DNA of 10,846 nucleotides from an uncultured Prevotellaceae bacterium (GTDB lineage: Bacteria > Bacteroidota > Bacteroidia > Bacteroidales > Bacteroidaceae). The position numbers and the translations under genes were made by a program. This document shows positions 5,789-10,846 of this stretch, one piece after another (the first letter of the stretch is position 1; every line of letters begins with the position of its first letter). A model generated the notes under the pieces. It made no database searches and was not told where the DNA came from. It saw only the letters and a list, made by a program, of their open reading frames with translations. The DNA is taken from NCBI GenBank assembly GCA_946403615.1, contig CAMJAO010000045.1:1-10846 (forward strand), in the 5' to 3' direction.

Positions 5789-5824
5789 AATACTATTAAT
5801 AAATAAATAGAAATGAAATAATTG

Positions 5825-6223
5825 TTACTTTCTTACTTTGAACACTCTGTCGCCTTTCTTGATGAGGTAAATGCCGCGGGGCAGGCCGTTCAGATTGGCG
5901 TCGCCTTGTTTCAACAACACCCCCGAGGCGGTATAGACCTCTATCCGTCCGGTGCTGTCGTCGGGTATCTGTGCGATGCCGGAAGCGCCTTCGCTGAAAT
6001 ACATCTTCTTCAGACTAGTCAGCGAATAACTCACCATCGCCGTGCCACCGTTGTAGATGACCATCATGCCGTTCTCAAACTTTATCTGGTCGAAACTGGC
6101 CAAAGCCGTCTGCCCCGTGGTGCCGTTGTTCTCTTCCACCACCAGATACTCGAAACCGTCGGCAAAAGCGGCCGACGACATCATCGTCAGCAGCGCTATC
6201 ATCCATGTGCGTACCGTTTTCAT
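5825..6223 (-). CDS. Small secreted protein with T9SS sorting-domain-like C-terminus
   Basis: A 132-residue protein with a signal peptide (1-21, AAFA|D). The middle part contains the recurring Bacteroidetes pattern ASFDQIKFENGMMVI then YSLTSLKKMYFSE. The last ~40 residues (IEVYTASGVLLKQG, then LPRGIYLIKKGDRVFKVRK) look like the type A sorting domain of the type IX (Por) secretion system: a 'VY..SG' strand, a 'LP.GIY' strand and a lysine-rich final strand. It has almost no other cargo, so it may be a miniature surface protein or simply use the same fold. It is likely cotranscribed with the downstream beta-barrel gene. The function is unknown. Confidence 0.78.
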   Translation of the reverse strand: MKTVRTWMIALLTMMSSAAFADGFEYLVVEENNGTTGQTALASFDQIKFENGMMVIYNGGTAMVSYSLTSLKKMYFSEGASGIAQIPDDSTGRIEVYTASGVLLKQGDANLNGLPRGIYLIKKGDRVFKVRK

Positions 6224-6247
6224 CAGCAGAAAAGTTTAGATTCGAGG

Positions 6248-6279
6248 CAAAGATAAATCTTTTTTCTCAACCAACCAAT
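6248..6279 (-). promoter_or_regulatory. Promoter of the secreted-protein/OMP operon
   Basis: Minus-strand -7 box TATCTTTG (6255-6248) with a partial -33 element ATTG at 6279-6276, 20 bases apart, the canonical Bacteroidetes spacing. The predicted leader is about 15-20 bases. Confidence 0.65.
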
Positions 6280-6318
6280 TTTTTTGAAACAAAACGCATA
6301 AAAGCAGATGTTTTTGCG

Positions 6319-6326
6319 TATTTTTG
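6319..6326 (+). promoter_or_regulatory. -7 box TATTTTTG of the fRMsr gene
   Basis: TAnnTTTG match about 95 bases before the ATG at 6422. With transcription starting near 6333, the whole 10-base repeat array (6351-6410) falls in the 5' leader. No good -33 element is seen. Confidence 0.55.
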
Positions 6327-6350
6327 CAACATCATAACGATAAATTGTCA

Positions 6351-6410
6351 TAGGCTTTTCTAGGATATCCTAGGTATTCCTAGGTAATCTTAGGTACTCC
6401 TAGGCCTCTC
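6351..6410. repeat. Six tandem 10-bp units in the fRMsr leader
   Basis: Units beginning TAGG every 10 bases exactly: TAGGCTTTTC, TAGGATATCC, TAGGTATTCC, TAGGTAATCT, TAGGTACTCC, TAGGCCTCTC. Joining adjacent units creates CCTAGG palindromes at several junctions. The array ends 11 bases before the ATG at 6422. It is degenerate outside TAGG and contains TAG stops, so it is not coding. Confidence 0.85.
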
Positions 6411-6421
6411 AATAAATAACG

Positions 6422-6886
6422 ATGAATAAACAATTTGAATATGAAATGCTGGTCGGGCAGATAGATGCCTTGACCGAGGGAGAGAAAAATCTCGTGAGTG
6501 TCTTGGCCAACGTGGCGGCGGCCGTTCATCAAGAACTGGGATTCTGGTGGACCGGTTTCTATCTGGTCGATGGCGATGAACTGGTGCTCGGGCCTTTTCA
6601 GGGTCCGGTGGCATGTATGCACATCCCATTTGGGCGAGGCGTTTGCGGAACGGCATGGCAACGCGCAGAAACCATTGTCGTGCCCGATGTGGAGCAATTC
6701 CCGGGACACATCGCTTGCAGCAGCCAATCGCGCTCGGAAATCGTCATTCCCCTTAAAGACGCGCAAGGTAAGGTCCGTGCAGTGTTCGACATCGACAGCC
6801 GCGACCTCGATGCTTTCGACGATCTCGACCGTCGTTATCTCGAAGAAATCACCGTGCTCGTGTCACAAAGACTGTATGATGACTGA
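6422..6886 (+). CDS. msrC: Free methionine-(R)-sulfoxide reductase (GAF family)
   Basis: Reduces free L-methionine-(R)-sulfoxide back to methionine with thioredoxin, in the cytoplasm, as part of oxidative damage repair. The 154-residue protein is a single GAF domain. The three redox cysteines are C65 (GPVACMHI), C75 (GRGVCGTAW) and C99 (HIACSSQSRSE); their spacing of 10 and 24 is identical to C84, C94 and C118 of the E. coli enzyme. Also conserved are WTGFYLVDGDELVLGPFQGP upstream, the SEIVIPL strand and VFDIDS near the end. The domain order and cysteines make a signalling GAF role unlikely. The gene has its own promoter, divergent from the secreted-protein gene, with a repeat-filled leader. 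Confidence 0.93.
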   Translation: MNKQFEYEMLVGQIDALTEGEKNLVSVLANVAAAVHQELGFWWTGFYLVDGDELVLGPFQGPVACMHIPFGRGVCGTAWQRAETIVVPDVEQFPGHIACSSQSRSEIVIPLKDAQGKVRAVFDIDSRDLDAFDDLDRRYLEEITVLVSQRLYDD

Positions 6887-6948
6887 TTCGGCCAATAGGG
6901 TTGACAATCCTTGATTTTGGGGCAGAAAAGCAAAAAAACACCGCATTT

Positions 6949-6980
6949 TTTGCTCAATAAAATTATTTTTCCTACATTTG
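6949..6980 (+). promoter_or_regulatory. Canonical promoter of frr-rsgA
   Basis: -33 TTTG (6949-6952), 20-base spacer, then -7 TACATTTG (6973-6980): the best full match to the Bacteroidetes primary-sigma consensus in the window. Transcription should start near 6987, leaving a leader of about 70 bases that contains the 9-base repeats. Confidence 0.8.
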
Positions 6981-6995
6981 CGACTTGAATAACAC

Positions 6996-7040
6996 GTCCT
7001 TAATGACCTTAAAGTCCTTAACGACCTTAACGACCTAAAT
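6996..7040. repeat. Five tandem 9-bp units in the frr leader
   Basis: GTCCTTAAT, GACCTTAAA, GTCCTTAAC, GACCTTAAC, GACCTAAAT follow without gaps. The second to fourth units match the block after ksgA (5008-5034) at 25 of 27 bases. The array lies between the promoter and the ATG at 7060, so it is transcribed but, with frequent stops and no start, not translated. Confidence 0.85.
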
Positions 7041-7059
7041 AATTATAATAAAAATAAAT

Positions 7060-7620
7060 ATGATAGACGTAAAAGCAACACTCGCCGAGAGCGAAGAGAG
7101 AATGGAAATGGCGGCCATGTTCCTCGAGGAGCAGTTGGCACGCATACGCGCCGGACGTGCCAATGTGGCTATTCTGTCTGGTGTGAAAGTGGATTCTTAC
7201 GGACAGATGGTGCCCCTCAACCAAGTGGCGAACGTTTCCACACCTGATCCCCGTACCATAGCCATACGTCCGTGGGACAAGAAGATGATCAAAGCCATCG
7301 AAAAGGCCATCATGGACTCTGATGTAGGCATCACGCCCGAGAACAATGGCGAAATCATCCGCCTTGGCATTCCGCAGCCCACTGAGGAGCGCCGTCGCGA
7401 ACTGGTCAAACAGTGCAACAAAATAGGCGAGAAAGCCAAAATCGAGGTGCGCAACGTACGTGCCGACATCAAGGACAAACTCAAGAAAGCTATCAAGGAC
7501 GGACTGTCTGAGGACAACGAGAAAGACGCTGAACTCGAACTCCAGAAACTTCACGACAAGTACATCAAGAAACTTGACGACTTGCTCGCTGCTAAGAACA
7601 AGGAGGTGATGACCGTCTAA
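7060..7620 (+). CDS. frr: Ribosome recycling factor
   Basis: With EF-G, splits the post-termination ribosome and releases mRNA and tRNA. The 186-residue length is normal. It is recognised by the N-terminal helix ending LARIRAGRANVAILSGVKVDSYG (hinge into domain II), the domain II strands VPLNQVANVSTPDPRTIAIRPWD, GITPENNGEIIRLGIPQPTEERRREL, and the long C-terminal helices. Arginines R131 and R134 in EVRNVRAD correspond to the conserved ribosome-contacting pair (R129 and R132 in E. coli). The stop codon is followed immediately by the ATG of rsgA, so the two are translated from one message. Confidence 0.98.
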   Translation: MIDVKATLAESEERMEMAAMFLEEQLARIRAGRANVAILSGVKVDSYGQMVPLNQVANVSTPDPRTIAIRPWDKKMIKAIEKAIMDSDVGITPENNGEIIRLGIPQPTEERRRELVKQCNKIGEKAKIEVRNVRADIKDKLKKAIKDGLSEDNEKDAELELQKLHDKYIKKLDDLLAAKNKEVMTV

Positions 7621-8553
7621 ATGAAGGGCCTTGTCATCAAAAACACCGGCAGTTGGTATACCGTCCTCACTGAAGACGGACTGACGATCGACAGCAAAAT
7701 AAAAGGCAATTTCCGACTCAAAGGTATACGCAGCACCAACCCGGTGGCTGTGGGCGACCATGTGGAGATTGTGCGCAATCAGGAAGGTACGGCGTTCATC
7801 ACTCAGATTGATGACCGCCGTAACTACATTATCCGCAAATCATCCAACCTGTCGAAGCAGAGTCATATCATTGCGGCCAACGTCGACCAGGCATGCCTCG
7901 TGGTCACTATCAACTATCCCGAGACGTCGACCACTTTCATCGACCGTTTTCTGGCATCGGCCGAGGCTTATAGCGTGCCGGTCATTTTGGTGTTCAACAA
8001 GACCGACCGCCTCAATGCCGATGAGCGCCATCTGCAAGAGATGATGATCACCCTTTACGAGACCATCGGCTACACTTGTGTGGCGCTTTCGGCGACGACA
8101 GGTGAGGGCGTCGATAAACTTGAAGAACTGCTCAAAGACAAAATCACCCTCTTCAGCGGCAATAGCGGGGTGGGGAAGTCCACCCTTCTCAACCGCCTCA
8201 TTCCCGGGGTGCAACTGCGCACGGCCGAAATCTCCGACGCCCACAACACAGGCATGCACACCACCACCTTCAGCGAGATGTTGCGGCTGCCTTTCGGCGG
8301 ATGGGCCATCGACACGCCGGGCATCAAGGGCTTCGGCACCTTTGACATGGAGCCAGAGGAGATTTGCCATTATTTCCGCGAGATATTCAAAACCTCCGCC
8401 AAATGCCGATTCGGCAATTGCACACATACGCACGAGCCTGGGTGTGCCGTCATACAAGCGGTGGAAGACCATTACATCGCACAGTCGCGCTACAACTCTT
8501 ACCTCAACATGCTCGACGACAAAGATGAGGGAAAATACCGCGCGGCGTATTAA
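7621..8553 (+). CDS. rsgA: Ribosome small subunit biogenesis GTPase RsgA
   Basis: A circularly permuted GTPase that checks late 30S assembly and releases maturation factors. The 310 residues contain an N-terminal OB fold (about 1-70), then motifs in permuted order: G4 NKTD at 126-129, G5 SATTGEG at 157-163, G1 GNSGVGKST at 180-188, G2 near HNTGMHTTT at 208-216, and G3 DTPG at 231-234. The C-terminal zinc knuckle C262-x4-C267-x-H269-x5-C275 follows. All ligands and nucleotide motifs are intact. It begins directly after the frr stop. KsgA, the upstream neighbour but one on this strand, also acts late in 30S maturation. Confidence 0.97.
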   Translation: MKGLVIKNTGSWYTVLTEDGLTIDSKIKGNFRLKGIRSTNPVAVGDHVEIVRNQEGTAFITQIDDRRNYIIRKSSNLSKQSHIIAANVDQACLVVTINYPETSTTFIDRFLASAEAYSVPVILVFNKTDRLNADERHLQEMMITLYETIGYTCVALSATTGEGVDKLEELLKDKITLFSGNSGVGKSTLLNRLIPGVQLRTAEISDAHNTGMHTTTFSEMLRLPFGGWAIDTPGIKGFGTFDMEPEEICHYFREIFKTSAKCRFGNCTHTHEPGCAVIQAVEDHYIAQSRYNSYLNMLDDKDEGKYRAAY

Positions 8554-8558
8554 TCCTC

Positions 8559-8590
8559 ACCCCGTCCCCCTTCCAATTTGAGAAGGGGGT
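8559..8590 (+). repeat. GC-rich hairpin after rsgA
   Basis: CCCCCTT (8566-8572) pairs with AAGGGGG (8583-8589) around a 10-base loop, starting 5 bases past the rsgA stop. It probably protects or ends the frr-rsgA message, but no T-run follows. Compare the C/G-rich cluster after pyrD. Confidence 0.55.
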
Positions 8591-8704
8591 GAATACTTGC
8601 AGTCGTACATTCCTTTTCGCTGTTTTTGTGAAGCGAAATTGCAGTTTCTTGCGCATAATTAACTATTTTCACACCATAATATTCGGTTTCTCATTTTTGC
8701 GTCG

Positions 8705-8712
8705 TACCTTTG
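8705..8712 (+). promoter_or_regulatory. -7 box TACCTTTG of the lipoprotein gene
   Basis: Exact TAnnTTTG match 44 bases before the ATG at 8756. The -33 position has only a weak ATTC. The rest of the rsgA-lipoprotein spacer (8591-8704) holds one small inverted repeat, TTTCGCT/AGCGAAA, at 8615-8638. Confidence 0.6.
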
Positions 8713-8755
8713 CACCGTTTTTTATACACACTTAAAACTAAAAAGGAAAACGAAC

Positions 8756-9253
8756 ATGAAAATGATGAAAATGCATTGGATGCTGCTCCTCTTCTCCGGC
8801 ATCTTTTGTCTTGGAATGACAAGTTGTGCTGATGCAGAAGACGGCGAGAGCAAGGACGACTGGGACATTCGTAATGCTCTCTCTACAGGTATTGGCTCGT
8901 GGCAGACGGGTGAAGTGAAAATTGACGGTGTGTGGTATGAGGACCCTCTTGATGGTCTTACCAATCCGTCTCCGTTGTATTTCACGGTGAAGTTCAGTGC
9001 CAGCAAAAAGACCTTTGAGTCACGCAAATTTTTCTACAAGGATGGTGGCGAGATGGGCCGTGTTGCTGATGAAAGCACAAGTCAGTCCTATAAAGGAACC
9101 TATACGTTGGAGAACCGTGTGCTGGTTGCCACACGTGAAAACGGTGAGAAATACTTTTCCATGTCGATTCTTGAGAAACCATCGTCGGTATTGCATGCCA
9201 ACGTGACTTTCCACGATGTTAACAAGACCTACGAGATGAAGTTACATCGTTGA
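8756..9253 (+). CDS. Lipoprotein with possible lipocalin-like fold, function unknown
   Basis: A 165-residue secreted lipoprotein. The signal peptide runs to the lipobox GMTSC, with the lipidated cysteine at C24. The next residues (ADAEDGESKDDWD) are strongly acidic, which resembles the surface-export signals of Bacteroidetes lipoproteins, so it may face outward; this is inferred. The mature part is beta-rich: SWQTGEVKIDGVWYED, LYFTVKFSASKKTFESRKFFY, YKGTYTLENRVLVATR, KYFSMSILE and VTFHDVNKTYEMKLHR, a pattern like the small calycin/lipocalin-like lipoproteins of this phylum. There are several in-frame Met codons near the start; the first gives the most normal signal. It has its own promoter and is convergent with the next gene. 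Confidence 0.8.
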   Translation: MKMMKMHWMLLLFSGIFCLGMTSCADAEDGESKDDWDIRNALSTGIGSWQTGEVKIDGVWYEDPLDGLTNPSPLYFTVKFSASKKTFESRKFFYKDGGEMGRVADESTSQSYKGTYTLENRVLVATRENGEKYFSMSILEKPSSVLHANVTFHDVNKTYEMKLHR

Positions 9254-9277
9254 GCGCAAGAATAGAATGTATAGTCG

Positions 9278-9306
9278 GCGTGCGGTTCACCAAGTGAGCC
9301 GCACGC
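9278..9306 (+). terminator. Hairpin after the lipoprotein gene
   Basis: GCGTGCGGTTCAC (9278-9290) pairs with GTGAGCCGCACGC (9294-9306) over 13 positions with one G-U pair and a 3-base loop. The following TGTGTATAT is only weakly T-rich, but the stem is strong and starts 25 bases past the stop. Confidence 0.6.
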
Positions 9307-9384
9307 TGTGTATATGAGGGTAACGCCAATGACGATAATCAAGTGAAAGATATCCTCGTGTCATCTTCGATCGAATGAAAAAGT

Positions 9385-9432
9385 TCGGGTTAAGAATGAG
9401 CATCTCGTCATAGATGGTCATCCTTAACCCGA
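9385..9432 (-). terminator. Terminator-like hairpin between convergent lipoprotein genes
   Basis: TCGGGTTAAG at 9385-9394 pairs with CTTAACCCGA at 9423-9432; past one mismatch, ATGA/TCAT and CATC/GATG extend the stem. On the minus strand it is followed by ACTTTTTC, which suits termination of the minus-strand lipoprotein gene ending at 9476. Confidence 0.65.
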
Positions 9433-9475
9433 TTCTTATTACCAGTTAAGAATAGATGTTTTCTGATGGAAATCC

Positions 9476-10225
9476 TTATCCAGCCGCCATTTCGAAATCA
9501 TATCCGTTCCAATGGAGCATATAGTATGTTTTCTCTGCCGAGTCGTGGTCGTAGACGTAACCAATGAGTTCGATATTTTTACCCTTTGCGGGCAGTTTGA
9601 CGTCGTAAGAGTCGAAATCTTCCATAGCTCTCTCCACTTTTCTTGTCAGTTTTGGCTCCGGGGTCATGATGTCTGTTTCGGGGTCATAGTCGTAGAACAA
9701 GAGCAGGTGGGCGTCCTTAAAATCACCCTCATGTTCCTCAGCCATCCACACGGCAAACAGTTTGTGTCCGTCATTGCGGTTCCAGTAACAGCAGGTGGTC
9801 AGCCAGTCAAGTTCTGTTTCCTGACGTACGGAGATGTACCCATATTTTATCTGATTGTCGATGAAGAAGCCGTTTTCTTCGGGGTCATATTCTTCGGGGT
9901 CAATGAGATAGTTACAGAGAGCCTCGTTGGGTTCATATTCGGGATAAGCATCGCAGAAGGCGCAAGCGAAAGTTTCGATGTCTGCTGTAATGTCGCCGGA
10001 ATCGACGTCTATGTCATTTGAAAGCCATACGCGCTCGATGTCTTCTATCCCGCTCGTGGATGCTTGAGCCTCTTTCTCGGAAGCCTCTTTCTTAGAAGCC
10101 TTTTTCTTCCTCGCTTTGACTTTTTCTTTTTTTGCTTTATCAGAGGTCTGCTCGGTTTGTTTATTCCCGCAAGATACCATCAAGAGGGAAAGGGCTGCCG
10201 CCATTATCAATACTGTTTTTTTCAT
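9476..10225 (-). CDS. Lipoprotein with lysine-rich linker, function unknown
   Basis: A 249-residue lipoprotein: signal peptide MKKTVLIMAAALSLLMVSC with the lipidated cysteine at C19. Residues about 29-55 form a highly charged low-complexity linker rich in Lys, Ala and Glu (KKEKVKARKKKASKKEAS), likely a flexible or helical spacer from the membrane. The rest, from about residue 60, is an acidic globular domain with several aromatic residues and four clustered cysteines (CAFCDAYPEYEP, then LDWLTTCCYW), and ends WNGYDFEMAAG. I recognise no family. The periplasmic location implied by the lipid anchor would allow disulfides. It has its own promoter and is not in an operon. Confidence 0.82.
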   Translation of the reverse strand: MKKTVLIMAAALSLLMVSCGNKQTEQTSDKAKKEKVKARKKKASKKEASEKEAQASTSGIEDIERVWLSNDIDVDSGDITADIETFACAFCDAYPEYEPNEALCNYLIDPEEYDPEENGFFIDNQIKYGYISVRQETELDWLTTCCYWNRNDGHKLFAVWMAEEHEGDFKDAHLLLFYDYDPETDIMTPEPKLTRKVERAMEDFDSYDVKLPAKGKNIELIGYVYDHDSAEKTYYMLHWNGYDFEMAAG

Positions 10226-10281
10226 AATATATTTGAATATAGAAAGTCGTCAATTACTCTGCAGAATCAATCTTGAGAGTG

Positions 10282-10313
10282 CAAATATACTGTTTTTTTG
10301 CTGAAATCGCAAC
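10282..10313 (-). promoter_or_regulatory. Promoter of the minus-strand lipoprotein gene
   Basis: -7 box TATATTTG (10289-10282) with GTTG at 10313-10310, 20 bases upstream, as a partial -33 element. The leader is about 50 bases. Confidence 0.65.
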
Positions 10314-10413
10314 ATTTTAACGCAAAAAACTTAACAAAAGGAAACCTTTTGTCACACTCTTCACAGAATTCAGCCGTCTGTAGTTTAGAGCGATCTGCGG
10401 TATGCCGTCAACG

Positions 10414-10491
10414 ATGATGTTTTTTGTCAGACAGGCTACAGCACGATGATGGACTCATGCATTGGCCGTGTCTCGAGTCCTCAAACATCAT
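10414..10491. other. Nested inverted repeats past the small basic gene
   Basis: ATGATGTTT (10414-10422) is the reverse complement of AAACATCAT (10483-10491), and inside are GGACTC/GAGTCC (10451-10456 and 10475-10480). The structure overlaps the stop codon of the small basic gene and could stabilise its 3' end. There is no T-run. The rest of 10290-10487 holds nothing else I can identify. Confidence 0.3.
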
Positions 10492-10667
10492 ATTTCTGTT
10501 TTTTTGTGCTTTTCTTTTCGGGTGTAAGTCTTTTTTGAGCGGTGCACCTTGTGAGTGGAATGAAACCCCGGGCCAAGCAATTCCTGCTCGGCTTCACGGC
10601 TTCCCCGTCGCATGGCCTTGAATGCATCCAAGGACGTGCTCTGCACCCGTTTCTTCCGTTTTTTCAT
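10488..10667 (-). CDS. 59-residue highly basic conserved-type small protein
   Basis: A short frame starting MKKRKKRVQSTSLDAFKAMR and ending KTYTRKEKHKKTEI. Lys, Arg and His make up well over a third of it. The central DAFKAMRRGSREAEQEL followed by a His-rich, then RSKKTYTRK, tail resembles small hypothetical proteins I recall across Bacteroidales; this is a memory-based resemblance, not a search. No signal peptide or membrane segment is seen, and the charge suggests nucleic acid or ribosome association (inference). The frame is open for 60 codons on the minus strand, with a candidate -7 box upstream at 10749-10742. A 65-codon plus-strand frame across it looks like a shadow. Confidence 0.75.
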   Translation of the reverse strand: MKKRKKRVQSTSLDAFKAMRRGSREAEQELLGPGFHSTHKVHRSKKTYTRKEKHKKTEI

Positions 10668-10687
10668 TATGATCTTTAGTATCTATA

Positions 10688-10778
10688 TAGTCGCCTCGGC
10701 GAGAATCGACGTTAAACGTGCGAAGCGGTAGTTAAATTTTCCAAATCTACAGTTTCAATAGAGTCGCCTTCGGCGAGA
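10688..10778. repeat. Two copies of a short hairpin element
   Basis: AGTCGCCTCGGCGAGAA near 10689-10705 and AGTCGCCTTCGGCGAGAA near 10762-10779 differ by a single inserted T. Each is a TCGCC/GGCGA hairpin with a 2- or 3-base loop. Both lie upstream of the small basic gene, on either side of its candidate -7 box. Confidence 0.7.
10742..10749 (-). promoter_or_regulatory. Possible -7 box TAGATTTG of the small basic gene
   Basis: TAnnTTTG match on the minus strand, about 75 bases before the ATG at 10667, giving a leader of roughly 65-70 bases that includes one copy of the TCGCC/GGCGA hairpin. ATTTG is repeated nearby (10783-10810), so the match could be by chance. Confidence 0.4.
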
Positions 10779-10846
10779 AATCTTTCAAATCTTATCAAAT
10801 CTTCCAGATTTTAATTCTGCTTGACTTGTGTGGATTTGTGAGATTT

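Noticed and set aside
6351..6410. Short CRISPR array
   Set aside because: Units are 10 bases without separate spacers; a CRISPR needs repeats of over 20 bases with unique spacers, and no cas genes are present.
6422..6886. GAF-domain signalling protein
   Set aside because: The three cysteines at the exact spacing of free methionine-(R)-sulfoxide reductase and the stand-alone domain favour the enzyme.
10424..10621. 65-codon plus-strand open frame
   Set aside because: Opposite the 59-residue basic protein, which has the more protein-like composition and a recalled family resemblance; no -7 box upstream on the plus strand.

Overview
The window looks like chromosomal DNA from a member of the Bacteroidales, most likely Prevotella or a close relative. 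Four things point there. The -7 box of the Bacteroidetes primary sigma factor, TAnnTTTG, precedes nearly every transcription unit. Envelope genes include a small OmpW/PorT-type beta-barrel, two lipoproteins and a small secreted protein ending in a type IX secretion (Por) sorting-like domain. Spacers are AT-rich against genes of roughly balanced GC. Core proteins have Bacteroidetes-like sequences (PyrK/PyrD, AroC, KsgA, Frr, RsgA). The species call is an inference without any database search.

Layout, left to right. Bases 2-1530 carry the end of pyrK and all of pyrD (class 1B dihydroorotate dehydrogenase), overlapping by 13 bases. Bases 1531-1934 hold no protein gene but contain GC-rich hairpins, a perfect 20-bp inverted repeat and a candidate small RNA on the minus strand. 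The minus strand then has an SlyD-like FKBP prolyl isomerase with a cysteine-rich tail, followed by aroC (chorismate synthase), likely one transcript. Upstream of these is a self-contained unit for a 37-residue protein, with promoter, strong Shine-Dalgarno and terminator of its own. ksgA (16S rRNA dimethyltransferase) follows on the plus strand and ends at a bidirectional terminator, facing a minus-strand pair: a T9SS-tail-like secreted protein and a beta-barrel outer membrane protein. Divergent from that pair is a free methionine-(R)-sulfoxide reductase of the GAF family, then the frr-rsgA operon (ribosome recycling, 30S maturation). The right end has two convergent lipoproteins and a 59-residue highly basic minus-strand protein, plus repeats of a short hairpin.

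Most coding content is housekeeping: pyrimidine synthesis, the end of the shikimate pathway, and three ribosome assembly or recycling factors. I see no phage, integrase, transposase, CRISPR array, tRNA or rRNA. The parts that merit attention are between genes: the 37-residue gene, the candidate small RNA, and degenerate tandem repeats with exact 9-, 10- and 14-base periods, several lying in 5' leaders. Two of the 9-base arrays, about 2 kb apart, match at 25 of 27 bases.
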